Shown here: in pieces, positions 56,378 to 64,000 of the stretch
How positions within the stretch are numbered: position 1 is the first letter of the stretch
Layout: each line of letters opens with the position of its first letter
Source: Streptomyces griseofuscus
GTDB taxonomy: Bacteria > Actinomycetota > Actinomycetes > Streptomycetales > Streptomycetaceae
Assembly (NCBI RefSeq): GCF_014673495.1
Contig: NZ_CP051006.1
Span: 2,480,001 to 2,544,000 of the forward strand
DNA length: 64,000 nt
Direction of reading: 5' to 3'
Notes under the pieces: generated by a model
What the model saw: only the letters and a program-made list of their open reading frames with translations
Told to the model about the DNA's origin: nothing
The model's database searches: none
Position numbers and translations under genes: made by a program

Positions 56378-56992
56378 GTGACCTTCGGATTCGCCTCGTC
56401 CCCGGCGGCCTCGTTGTCGACGTCCGCCGCTTCCGCCAGCCGTGTGCTGGAGCCGGCGGAGTGGGCCGCCGCGGGGATCCCGCTGCTGCGCAACCCCCGT
56501 GAGGTCGTCAGCGGACTGCACGCCCGGCATCATCCGCGGCCGTCCACCGCGGTCGTGGCCGTCCTCGATCCGGACGAACGGCTGTGTGCCAGCGCCTCGT
56601 TCACCCGCCGGGCCGCCCTGGCGGACGGCTGGATGTTCCGCAACGCCCTGCTGTCCCAGCTGCGCCGGGTCATACCCCACGACCTGCGCCGCCGTACCCC
56701 GGTACGCACCGCCGTCCTGCTCTACTGCCGTGAGGGCGACGCGCGTTGGACCGAGGAGGACGGTGCCTGGATGTGGGGCCTGCGCGACGCCTGCACGCTG
56801 CACGGGCTGCGGTGCGGGGCGTACATCACACTGACCCACGACGGCTGGCAGGTGCTGGGCGAGGGGCGCGGTGGTCGTCGGCCGCACGCGCACTCGGCGC
56901 CGGAGCCGTTCGCCACGGCGGATGCCCCGCCGCCCGTACCGCGCACCGGCGGACCGGTCTCCGAGGTCCTGCGCCGCGCGGCCGCCCGCTGA
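56378..56992 (+). CDS. Conserved hypothetical protein, 204 residues
   Basis: Not recognised by name. A core of about 140 residues looks folded and enzyme-like or regulatory: EPAEWAAAGIPLLRNPREVV, VVAVLDPDERLCASASFTRR and VRTAVLLYCREGDARWTEED. A Pro-rich tail follows. No signal or membrane segment is present. GTG 56378 has GGGAGG 4 nt upstream and is the only convincing start. It stands alone after the repeat tract. Confidence 0.75.
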   Translation: MTFGFASSPAASLSTSAASASRVLEPAEWAAAGIPLLRNPREVVSGLHARHHPRPSTAVVAVLDPDERLCASASFTRRAALADGWMFRNALLSQLRRVIPHDLRRRTPVRTAVLLYCREGDARWTEEDGAWMWGLRDACTLHGLRCGAYITLTHDGWQVLGEGRGGRRPHAHSAPEPFATADAPPPVPRTGGPVSEVLRRAAAR

Positions 56993-57366
56993 GCGTCGAC
57001 ACGGAGCCGGTGCGGAGCCGTACGGAGTCGGTACGGAGCCGACGGTGGGTACGGCGGACCGGGCCAAGCGTCAAGCAGCAGGCGGCAAGCGCCGAGCGCG
57101 GGCACGGATATGTCCATGTCCTGCTCAGGCGCCACGGATCCGCTCGGGCACCGCGGTCGACTAAGGCGACCATGGGCCCGGCCGGCCGATGACCTGCCGT
57201 ACTCCACCGCAGGGCGTCCCGGGGTCTGCCAGGCACCTCCCCCGCAGGGGTGCCCCCAGGCCCGTCAAGACGCTGGGGGGAGGCACACGGCCGACCGGCA
57301 TGCCGAAGGGCGCACCGTGCGGTGCCCCCTCGGACGGTTGCCGGCTCCGGGAACCCGGCGGGTGGT
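56993..57366. other. Intergenic region between two convergent hypothetical genes
   Basis: These 374 bases contain a G/C hairpin element at 57234-57286 that may terminate one or both genes. No gene is supported elsewhere in the interval. Confidence 0.55.
57234..57286. repeat. Compound G/C hairpin element
   Basis: CCTCCCCC (57236-57243) pairs with GGGGGAGG (57276-57283), and an inner GGGG-TG-CCCC stem sits at 57247-57256. The sequence resembles dispersed intergenic hairpins common in Streptomyces and probably acts as a terminator. Confidence 0.45.
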
Positions 57367-57990
57367 TCAGGCGCCGGTGCCGAGGACCGCGTTGATCTGC
57401 TGCGGGTCGCCGCAGACGATCAGCAGGGCTCCGGCACGGGTGTGGGCCAGCGAGAGGACGTCGGCGGAGGCGGCGCCCCCGTTGACGGCCACGACGACCA
57501 CCGGGCGGGAGCCGGCACGGGAGGCGATGGCGGCGTCCGTGTAGAAGACGTCGTCACCCGCGTCGTGCTGCGCCCAGTAGGCGGTCTCGCCGAACGACAA
57601 CTCGTGCTCGGCCCACGGGTGCTGGGCACCCGTGGTGATCACCAGCACGTCGCCGGGGGCGCGGCCCGAGTCCAGCAGCAGGTCGACGGCCTCCTCGGCG
57701 GCGTCGATCGCACCCTCGGCCGAGGCCGGGATCAGCTGGATCTGCGGGCCCGCGACTGCGGCGGGGACAGCCGGACCGGAGGGACCGGGCTTGGCCGGAG
57801 CCACGTCACGCGGCGTGCGCTGCACCGGCGGCACGGGCCGCTGAGGGCCGGGACGACCGGGGCGGGACGGCGCCACGGGACGGGGGCCGGGTACGGGGCG
57901 AGGGGTCGGCGCGGTGCGGTTGCTGGCCGGCGTGACGCGGGGACCCTGGGCACTCTCGTGAATCTGAGGCTCCTCGGGAATGAGAGGCAT
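57367..57990 (-). CDS. Conserved hypothetical protein with helicase-like C-terminal motif
   Basis: A 207-residue protein of unknown function. Residues 1-80 are Pro/Arg/Gly-rich and probably disordered. The rest is folded and includes AIDAAEEAVDLLLDSGRAPG, VLVITTGAQHPWAEHELSFG and the end LAHTRAGALLIVCGDPQQIN. That ending resembles the C-terminal part of UvrD/RecD-like helicase domains, here without the ATPase core. ATG 57990 is followed closely by the disordered part, and an AT-rich leader precedes it. It lies 69 nt downstream of rnhB in the same direction. Confidence 0.72.
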   Translation of the reverse strand: MPLIPEEPQIHESAQGPRVTPASNRTAPTPRPVPGPRPVAPSRPGRPGPQRPVPPVQRTPRDVAPAKPGPSGPAVPAAVAGPQIQLIPASAEGAIDAAEEAVDLLLDSGRAPGDVLVITTGAQHPWAEHELSFGETAYWAQHDAGDDVFYTDAAIASRAGSRPVVVVAVNGGAASADVLSLAHTRAGALLIVCGDPQQINAVLGTGA

Positions 57991-58059
57991 GAGCTGATTT
58001 TTATCAAACGTTGAAGTGGCGCTGATGAACGGGGTGGCACATCAGTGCGATCGGAACCG

Positions 58060-58761
58060 TCAGAAGTCGAAGCCGAGCTGACCCTCGATCTCCGGAACGC
58101 TTCCGTCCGCCCAGTTGCGGGCCTTCTTGAGATGCCGCCACTGGGGCAGCGCATCAAGATACGCCCACGACAAACGGTGGAGCGGGGTGGGGCCCCGCTC
58201 TTCCAGTGCGGCCTTGTGCACGGGTGACGGATACCCGGCGTTGTCCGCAAACCCGAAGTCTGCATGGTCGACAGCCAGTTCGGCCATCATTTTGTCGCGC
58301 TGAACCTTGGCGATCACCGAGGCCGCCGCGACGGCGACGCACGAGCGATCACCCTTGATCACCGTACGCACCTGCCACGGGGCACCGAGGTAGTCGTGCT
58401 TCCCGTCGAGGATCACGGCGTCGGGGCGGACCGGCAGTGCGTCCAGGGCGCGGACCGCGGCGAGCCGCAGCGCGGCCGTCATGCCCATGCCGTCGATCTC
58501 CTCGGGAGAAGCATGCCCCACCGCGTAGGCCGTCACCCACGCCCGCAGGATCTCGTCCAGCGCGGTGCGCCGCTTGATGGTCAGCAGCTTGGAGTCGGTC
58601 AGGCCCGCGGGAGGTCGACGCAGTCCGGTGATCGCCGCGCAGACGGTGACGGGCCCGGCCCAGGCGCCGCGCCCCACCTCGTCGACACCGGCGATGACCT
58701 TCGCTCCGGTCGTGGCACGCAGGGAGCGCTCGACAGTGTGAGTGGGAGGTTCGTACGGCAT
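58060..58761 (-). CDS. rnhB: Ribonuclease HII
   Basis: Removes RNA from RNA-DNA hybrids and misinserted ribonucleotides. The 233-residue protein has the metal site [16 protein letters not shown] (Asp-Glu), [13 protein letters not shown] (Asp), and [19 protein letters not shown], followed by a final Asp region [22 protein letters not shown] 58761 is the natural start. It lies at the end of the conserved core before the accessory island. Confidence 0.93.
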   Translation of the reverse strand: MPYEPPTHTVERSLRATTGAKVIAGVDEVGRGAWAGPVTVCAAITGLRRPPAGLTDSKLLTIKRRTALDEILRAWVTAYAVGHASPEEIDGMGMTAALRLAAVRALDALPVRPDAVILDGKHDYLGAPWQVRTVIKGDRSCVAVAAASVIAKVQRDKMMAELAVDHADFGFADNAGYPSPVHKAALEERGPTPLHRLSWAYLDALPQWRHLKKARNWADGSVPEIEGQLGFDF

Positions 58762-59092
58762 GGCGCCCTTAGATTACGCCGCCGGGGGCAGTGGCCGACA
58801 CCCCGGTCGCCCTCGTGGCAGCCAGGGCGCCGGCCGACGGCCCGCCATACCGGAACCTGAGTCGCCGGATTTGCTGGTGCACGCCAGCCGGAAGGATCAT
58901 CGACCACCCATTCGGAAGGGCCGCCGGTCGCGCCGGAGCGAGCCCAATATCGCTGTCTTGCACAGAGGTTGCCCTAGAGAAAAAGCCTGGGCGGTTGACT
59001 CGCCGGTGCCCGCCGCGCAGGGGATCCTTTCCGGAGGATCGCATTCGGGAATCACAGTTCGTTCTCCGCGGCGCGTGTCCGGTTCATCTCTC
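58762..59092. other. Intergenic region between rnhB and the truncated flavoprotein gene
   Basis: These 331 bases show frames open on both strands but none with a ribosome site and recognisable product. This is the left edge of the accessory island; no direct repeat marking an insertion was seen. Confidence 0.45.
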
Positions 59093-59383
59093 TCAGTCTG
59101 CTGATCTCGTCCCTGATCGGTTGCGGCACATCGCCGTGTGTTCGTCCAGGACGTGGAGAAAGCCGGACGGGCCCCCGCGGTGCTGGATGTATGGCCAGCC
59201 GGTCTCGCTGACGGTGGCCGGGTAGAAGCGGTCGCGTTCGGCGATGAACTGCTGCTCCACCGGCCCGAGCGGGTCGGGCTCGTCGGGTCCGTCCAGTTGC
59301 CGCGGCATGGCGTGGGCGCTGCCGTTGCGTTCCTGGACGCCCCGGACCGAGGCGGTGTAGGCGATGCGGGCGAAGCGGGTCAT
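59093..59383 (-). pseudogene. Truncated pyridoxamine-phosphate-oxidase-like flavin-binding protein
   Basis: The 96-residue product starts like FMN-binding proteins of the PNPOx fold (GPVEQQFIAERDRFYPATVS, then ETGWPYIQHRGGPSGFLHVL). It loses homology after HVLDE, where the family continues with a FADFRGNRQY-type sequence. About half the domain is missing, so it is probably non-functional. It follows the broken oxidoreductase gene by 46 nt. Confidence 0.7.
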
Positions 59384-59429
59384 GGGCGCGTCTCCATCGC
59401 CATCGGACTCCGTCCGGCCTGCGGGCGGC

Positions 59430-60340
59430 TCAGTGCCCCGGCTGGAGGAGGAGTTTGCCGGTGGTGGTGCCGGACTGGAGGTCGGCGTGGGCCTCGCCGG
59501 CCCGGTCGAAGCCGTAGCAGCCCCCGATCGCGGTCTTCAGCACGCCCTCGCGCAGCCAGCGGAAGACGTCGGCGGCGCGTGCGGTCAGCTCTTCCGGGTC
59601 GGTGGCGTGGTCGACCAGCGTGGGGCGGTGAGGAAGAGCGAGACGCGGGGCGCGAGGGACCCGGGTCGAACGGTGGCGCGGGCCCGGAGGCGGCACCGAC
59701 CAGGACGACATCCCGCGCGGCCGCAGCGCGGCGAGCCCCGCCTCGAAGGTGTCCTTGCCGATGCCGTCGTAGACGACGTCCACCCCCCTGCCGCCGGTGA
59801 GGTCGAGGACCCGCCGGGTCAGCTCGTCGGGGTCCGCGCCGCGGACGATGACGTGCCGGGCGCCGACCGCCTCGGCCGCTGCCGCTTTGCCCGGCGCGGA
59901 GACGGTGCCGATGACGCGGGCGCCACGGCGGGACAGCAGCCGCACGAGGTGCTGCCCGAGCCCGCCGGCGGCGGTGAGCACAAGCGCGGTCTCGCCCCGG
60001 GTCGCCGGGTAGTTGGACTCCGTCAGATAGTGGGCGGTCAGGCCCTGGAGCATGCTCGCGGCGACGCCGGCGTCCGGGATGTCGTCGGGGACGCGGACCG
60101 CGGCACGGGCGGGAGCGCGACGAGTTCGACGTAGGAACCGGGGGCCGCGCACCAGGCGACGCGGTCGCCGGGGCGGAAGCCGGTGACGTCGGCGCCGATG
60201 GCGAGGACGGTGTCCGCGCCCTCGCCGCCCGGGACGAAGGGGGCGCGGAGCGCAGCGCGGCCCCGCGTTCGTAGATGTCCTTGAAGTTGACCCCGGCGGC
60301 GGTCAGGCGGACCAGGAGGTCGCCGCGGCCGGGGCGCGAC
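59430..60340 (-). pseudogene. Multiply frameshifted quinone oxidoreductase (zinc-type alcohol dehydrogenase family)
   Basis: Pieces of one protein occur in different frames: GDLLVRLTAAGVNFKDIYER, then PFVPGGEGADTVLAIGADVT with RPGDRVAWCAAPGSYVEL, then AAVRVPDDIPDAGVAASMLQ with LTAAGGLGQHLVRLLSRRGA, and finally the C-terminus FDRAGEAHADLQSGTTTGKL. One-base losses are inferred near 60231-60246, 60107-60119, 59701-59715, 59650-59669 and 59622-59642. The first 25 or so residues are also missing. A NADPH:quinone reductase is the likely ancestor. Confidence 0.8.
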
Positions 60341-60392
60341 CGCTCCCCGTGCCGGAGGGCGCCCGGTGGACGGGCAGGGGGCGGGGCGCGGA

Positions 60393-61841
60393 TCAGGCAG
60401 TCTCCTTGCGCGGCACGTACCGCACGCTCAGGGCGATGATGGCGAAGAAGCAGACCGCCACCAGAACGACACTCAGGCGCAGGCCGAACAGGATGTCGTG
60501 CATGCCGATCAGGGAGCCGAGCAGCGCCACGCCCATCGCCATGCCCACCTGACGGGCGGTGTTGAGGACGCCGGAGCCGAGGCCGGCGTAGGCCGGGTCG
60601 ATGGCCAGCAGCGCGGCGGCGTTCAGGCTCGGCGAGAACACGCCGCAGCCGAGGCCGGTCAGACCGGTGCCGATGGCGAACAGCAGCCAGGTGTTCTGGT
60701 CGGTGACGCCCAGCAGCAGGACGCTGCCGATGAACGAGGACAGCGCGCCGCTCCACAGCAGGAACCGGGGACCGCGGTGCACGAGGCGGCGGTTGAGGAC
60801 GATGGTGCCGAACACCCAGGCCACGCCGAAGGGCAGGAAGTACACGCCGGTCTTCTCGGCGCTCAGGCCCCATCGCTGCTGGAGGTAGATGGCGAGCATG
60901 AACTGCAGTCCGTAGCCGCCGAACTGGAAGGCGAAGCCGTTGGTGATGGAGGCGGAGAAGGCGGAGCGCCGGAACACGGCCAACGGCAGCATCGGGTGCT
61001 GGGAGCGGGCCTCGACGGCGACGAAGGCGACGGCGGTGATGACCGAGACGGCCAGCAGGAGCAGCGGGGCCGGGGCGAACCAGCCGAGCGAGCCGCCCTC
61101 GATGAGGTAGGAGACGATCGCGGAGAGGGCGACGATGCCGGTCAGCTGGCCGGACAGGTCGGCGGCGCGGGACTCCCGCCGGGGGGTCTCGCCGGCGTAG
61201 CGCTGGGCAAGGTAGAGGGTGACCAGACCGACGGGCACGTTGATGAGGAAGATCGAGCGCCAGCCGAGCAGTTCGGTCAGAGCGCCGCCGCCGAGCGGGC
61301 CGGCGACGAGGGCCAGTCCGCCGGTGGCGCCCCAGACGGTGATGGCCTTGGCGCGTTCGAGCGGGTCGGGGTAGGTGCGGGCGATGATGGCCAGCGTGGT
61401 GGGCAGCAGGCCACCGGCCGCGATGCCCTGGAGGAAGCGGGCCACCACCAGGACGGTCAGGTTGGGGCTGAGCGCGCACAGCAGGGACGCGGCGGTGAAC
61501 GCGGCGAGCGAGGAGACGAACAGGCGGCGCGCGCCCCAGCGGTCGCTGATGCTGCCCGCCGTGAGCAGGATGCCGGCCAGCGGGATGGTGTAGATGGTGA
61601 CGACCCACTGGAGGGCGGCCATCGAGCCGTGGACGTCGCGTTCGATGGCGGGCAGGGCGATGTTCAGCGCGCTGCCGTCCAGCAGGATCATGAAGAAGCC
61701 CAGGCAGACGGCGGCAAGGGCGAGCGCGGTGTGGCGGGCGCCGCGCACCGGGCCGGCCGGCGGAGCGGGCGTGGCGGGCGCGGGCGGTGCGGCTAACGGC
61801 TGCCGCGCCGTGCTCGCCGACGAGTCGGGAACGGTGGTCAT
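60393..61841 (-). CDS. DHA2-family MFS drug exporter
   Basis: A 482-residue exporter with 14 predicted membrane segments, of the EmrB/QacA type. Family motifs include LDGSALNIALPAIERD (motif D1), GSISDRWGARRLF (motif A) and GPLGGGALTELLGWRSIFLI (motif C). ATG 61841 has AGAAGGA 9 nt upstream. The TetR gene lies upstream in the same direction and probably controls it. The substrate is not predictable. Confidence 0.9.
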   Translation of the reverse strand: MTTVPDSSASTARQPLAAPPAPATPAPPAGPVRGARHTALALAAVCLGFFMILLDGSALNIALPAIERDVHGSMAALQWVVTIYTIPLAGILLTAGSISDRWGARRLFVSSLAAFTAASLLCALSPNLTVLVVARFLQGIAAGGLLPTTLAIIARTYPDPLERAKAITVWGATGGLALVAGPLGGGALTELLGWRSIFLINVPVGLVTLYLAQRYAGETPRRESRAADLSGQLTGIVALSAIVSYLIEGGSLGWFAPAPLLLLAVSVITAVAFVAVEARSQHPMLPLAVFRRSAFSASITNGFAFQFGGYGLQFMLAIYLQQRWGLSAEKTGVYFLPFGVAWVFGTIVLNRRLVHRGPRFLLWSGALSSFIGSVLLLGVTDQNTWLLFAIGTGLTGLGCGVFSPSLNAAALLAIDPAYAGLGSGVLNTARQVGMAMGVALLGSLIGMHDILFGLRLSVVLVAVCFFAIIALSVRYVPRKETA

Positions 61842-62211
61842 GAGGTGGTCCTTCTTTCGCTCGCGGTGCGGGGGCGGGGCCCGGCGAGCGGGATGGCGTG
61901 AGGATGCGAGAGCCGGGGGCGCGACGGTCGAGGCGGTGCGGTGCGGGCCGGACGGTGCGCGGGGGGGGCCGGCGCCACACGGACGATGTGGTGCGACGGT
62001 CACGAGTGCCCGTGCGAAACGGACGAAAGCCCTGCCACAAGGGCGGGTTGCGGCGACGGGCGAAGCCGCCACCGCGAGGACGGGTCGACGCGACGGACAA
62101 AGACGGGCCGCGAGAGCGAGTTGCAGGGCGGGTAGAGGGAGAGGCGGTGCCGCGAGGGCTAGTCGATACGGCGGACCGTGGCGGTGCCACGTGAGCGACG
62201 GGTCGTGCGCT
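61842..62211. other. Intergenic region between tetR-type gene and exporter
   Basis: These 370 bases should hold the exporter promoter. I looked for a copy of the TACTAGTA operator found upstream of the TetR gene and saw none. Long open frames here are composition artefacts. Confidence 0.5.
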
Positions 62212-62778
62212 TCAGGCTCTGAGCTGGTCCAGGGCGCTCTTCGCGGCCTCGGTGGCCTGGCGGAAGGCCGCCTGGTCCTGCTGGGCGCGGGCGAGCACGT
62301 AGCCGCCCTGGATGGTGGCGATAACGAGCGAGGCAGTGGCCTCGGGGTCGGTGTCGGGACGCAGTTCGCCGTCGCGCACGCCCTCGGCGAGCACGCCGGC
62401 GATGCGCTGCCGCAGCCAGGTGAAGAACTCCCCTGCAGGGGCGCGCAGTTGGTCGTCAGCCACGACGTCGGGGTCTTGGACGAGCCGGCCGACGCGGCAG
62501 CCGGCGAGCGGGTTGCGCTCCGTGTCGAGGTAGGCGCCGAGGCGTTCCAGCGCCGTCGTGCCGCTGTCGAGCGCCGCCTCCGTGGCGAGGCGCAGCTGCC
62601 CCGCGGAGCGCCGGATGGCGGCGGCGGCCAGATCGGCCTTGCCGGAGAAGTGGTGGTACATGCTCCCCTGTCCGGCACGAGAGCGCTTCTGGATCAACGC
62701 AGGGCTGGTCGCCGCGTAGCCGCGCTCCCACAGCAGCTCGGCAGCAGCCTCGACGAGATGGTCCTTCGTCGGCTTCAT
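62212..62778 (-). CDS. TetR-family transcriptional repressor
   Basis: A 188-residue repressor. The N-terminal helix-turn-helix is KDHLVEAAAELLWERGYAAT followed by SPALIQKRSRAGQGSMYHHF. The C-terminal ligand domain is helical and resembles the TetR_C family of AcrR/YxaF-like proteins. I chose ATG 62778; an upstream in-frame start would cross the operator. An 18-bp near-perfect palindrome lies 10 nt upstream of the ATG, arguing for autorepression. It probably controls the DHA2 exporter. Confidence 0.88.
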   Translation of the reverse strand: MKPTKDHLVEAAAELLWERGYAATSPALIQKRSRAGQGSMYHHFSGKADLAAAAIRRSAGQLRLATEAALDSGTTALERLGAYLDTERNPLAGCRVGRLVQDPDVVADDQLRAPAGEFFTWLRQRIAGVLAEGVRDGELRPDTDPEATASLVIATIQGGYVLARAQQDQAAFRQATEAAKSALDQLRA

Positions 62779-62787
62779 GCGCTCACC

Positions 62788-62805
62788 GTACATACTAGTA
62801 GGTAC
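62788..62805. promoter_or_regulatory. TetR operator palindrome GTACATACTAGTAGGTAC
   Basis: Eighteen bases forming a palindrome with a single mismatched pair around the core TACTAGTA. The site starts 10 nt upstream of the tetR-type ATG, where bound repressor would block transcription. Its composition is far from the local background. Confidence 0.75.
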
Positions 62806-62969
62806 AGAACGCAAGGCAGAGCCCTGCCGATACGACCGGCAGGGGCTCAGGGCTCAGGGCTCGAAGGGGGTGCGCCTCGGGGCGCCGTACGGCGAGCGGC
62901 TCAGGCGGCGCCGACCCGCACCCTTATCGCCACGGCGAGCGCGCCCGTGCCCGCGCCGTCAAGGCCCGA

Positions 62970-63308
62970 GGTGGCGCACATGTCGCGCACCGTCGGATTC
63001 TTGATGAGGAGCAGGACGTCACCGCGGCCATCCTCTCCGCGTGGGTGAAGGCGGGGCGGCCGCAGAGCGAGGAGCCGTACGTCGCCCAGATATTCGCCGA
63101 CATCATCGAGCCCGGCGCCCGCTCCGGCGAACTCGCCCCCGACCTCGCGCCCGAGCGCGTCGGCAATCTTCCGCGGGACGTCTACTCCGACGCTCTCTAC
63201 CGCTGGTCACAGCACACGCAGGCCGGCAGGGCCAGCGAGTTGGACGACGAACTCCAGGCGGGCCTGAAGGTGCTACCGGACGGCATCGCCACCGTGGAGC
63301 ACGTCTGA
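62970..63308 (+). pseudogene. C-terminal fragment of a second TetR-family regulator
   Basis: The frame from about 63005 to the stop at 63308 reads EEQDVTAAILSAWVKAGRPQ and EPYVAQIFADIIEPGARSGE, a TetR-type C-terminal ligand domain, ending in DELQAGLKVLPDGI. A one-base frame change near 63003 separates it from GFL upstream, and no helix-turn-helix remains. It is oriented opposite to the intact TetR gene. Confidence 0.65.
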
Positions 63309-63357
63309 CCGGCCCAAGTCCCTCACCGGTAGGGCTCGTCGGGGTGCACCGCGCCGG

Positions 63358-64000
63358 TCAGAGGATTGCCGCCACCCACTCGGGCAGTGCCTCCGCCCGT
63401 CGTGTCCACTCGGCGGGCGGTGCCCCGGCCTTGCCCGCGGCGAGGACGCCGCCCACGATCGCGCAGGTGGTGTCGACGTCGCCGCCCACCCGGGCCGTCG
63501 TCCAGAACGCCGTCTCGAAGTCGCCGAGGCCGCGCGCGGCGGACCACAGGGCGAAGGGCACGGTGTCATGGGCCGTCCTGCGGCGGCCGCAGCCCAGCAC
63601 GGCGGCGACGGTGCCGGCGTCGCCGTAGTCGAGCATGTCGCGGGCGCGGCGCAGGCCCTGGCCGACCGCGCTCTTCGGGACGAGCGCGATCACGCCGTCG
63701 AGGAGTGCCTCGGGGGTGGGCGGCCCGTCCGGCGAACCGGCCAGCGCCGCGGCCGCCGCCACCGCCATCGCGCCGACCACGGCCTCCCGGTGCTGGTGCG
63801 TGGGGTAGGCGGAGATCTCGGCCTGGTGGGTGGCCTGCTCCGGGTCGTCCGCGTACCAGGCGCCCAGGGGCGCGGTCCGCATCGCCGCGCCGCTGCCCCA
63901 GGAGCCCCGCCCGTGGAAGAGGGCGGCGGCGGGCCCGCGCCAGTCCTCGCCCTGCCGCACGAGGCTCAGCAGCCGGCTCGCGGTGGGGCCGTAGCCCCGG
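63358..64000 (-). CDS. ADP-ribosylglycohydrolase family protein (partial, runs off window)
   Basis: At least 214 codons of the C-terminal part are visible; the frame is open through the right window edge (GYGPTASRLLSLVRQGEDW near the edge). The metal-binding motif GGDVDTTCAIVGGVLAAG (GDxDTxxA) of DraG-type ADP-ribosylglycohydrolases is intact, as is the WSAARGLGDFETAFWTTARV block. The enzyme would remove ADP-ribose from proteins or small molecules. The N-terminal acidic metal motif lies outside the window. Confidence 0.88.
   Translation of the reverse strand, partial: RGYGPTASRLLSLVRQGEDWRGPAAALFHGRGSWGSGAAMRTAPLGAWYADDPEQATHQAEISAYPTHQHREAVVGAMAVAAAAALAGSPDGPPTPEALLDGVIALVPKSAVGQGLRRARDMLDYGDAGTVAAVLGCGRRRTAHDTVPFALWSAARGLGDFETAFWTTARVGGDVDTTCAIVGGVLAAGKAGAPPAEWTRRAEALPEWVAAIL

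Noticed and set aside
58791..59225. Plus-strand frame upstream of rnhB
   Set aside because: No ribosome site, no recognisable domain, and it crosses the truncated flavoprotein gene antisense.

Overview
The window is very GC-rich, with strong third-position GC bias, GTG/TTG starts beside ATG, and many translationally coupled genes. Its gene order is the conserved chromosomal core of Streptomyces. From memory, the order cutRS - hemH - sepH - ptsH - parC - citrate synthases - parE - hrdB - whiH - rnhB matches the S. coelicolor SCO586x-SCO581x interval read in descending order. No rRNA, tRNA, CRISPR array, insertion sequence or prophage was recognised.

Layout. 0-2.7 kb: the CutRS envelope-stress two-component system (TCS) and a 57-residue protein. 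2.8-11.7 kb: inositol-monophosphatase-like enzyme, ferrochelatase, an MFS exporter coupled to an aldonolactone oxidase, a membrane protein, the cell-division protein SepH, a rhodanese and a VOC protein. 11.8-17.6 kb: a minus-strand run with thymidine kinase, a phosphodiesterase, two conserved proteins and a 962-residue GNAT/acyl-CoA-synthetase protein acetyltransferase. 17.7-20.3 kb: ptsH behind a DasR (dre) site, a GntR regulator, and an M23 peptidase behind a ydaO-type c-di-AMP riboswitch. 20.3-27 kb: two coupled M16 peptidases diverging from parC, then a CobW-type GTPase. 27-30.7 kb: two divergent citrate-synthase-like genes around an AT-rich palindrome, then a sucrase/ferredoxin-like gene preceded by an iron box. 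30.8-36.2 kb: a DcuS/DcuR-like kinase and regulator on either side of an oppositely oriented NMT1-type ABC transporter operon, with a cluster of inverted and direct repeats in the shared promoter. 36.2-40.8 kb: an acetate-type sodium symporter with a DUF485 partner, and a NarL-type TCS coupled to a small membrane protein. 41-43.6 kb: a flavin-hydroxylase remnant and parE. 44-48.3 kb: a zinc-ribbon protein, a secreted trypsin-like protease, hrdB and whiH. 48.4-58.8 kb: an ABC ATPase-membrane fusion, a NUDIX protein, a DUF4192 protein, RecQ with a phosphoribosyltransferase-like tail, about 0.65 kb of degenerate tandem repeats, two conserved hypotheticals and rnhB.

58.8-63.3 kb looks like an accessory island. 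It has a TetR regulator with a clear palindromic operator, a DHA2 drug exporter, a multiply frameshifted quinone oxidoreductase, a truncated flavin-nucleotide-binding protein and a fragment of a second TetR gene. The right end cuts into an ADP-ribosylglycohydrolase gene.

The most distinctive signals are regulatory DNA: dre, iron box, ydaO, the citrate-synthase palindrome, the split-TCS operator cluster, a WhiG-like whiH promoter and a candidate CutR direct repeat. The decaying island and the repeat tract after recQ also stand out. No wholly new multigene system is demonstrable by reading alone. The best candidates for something undescribed are the TCS/ABC module at 30.8-36.2 kb and the palindrome-controlled citrate-synthase pair.
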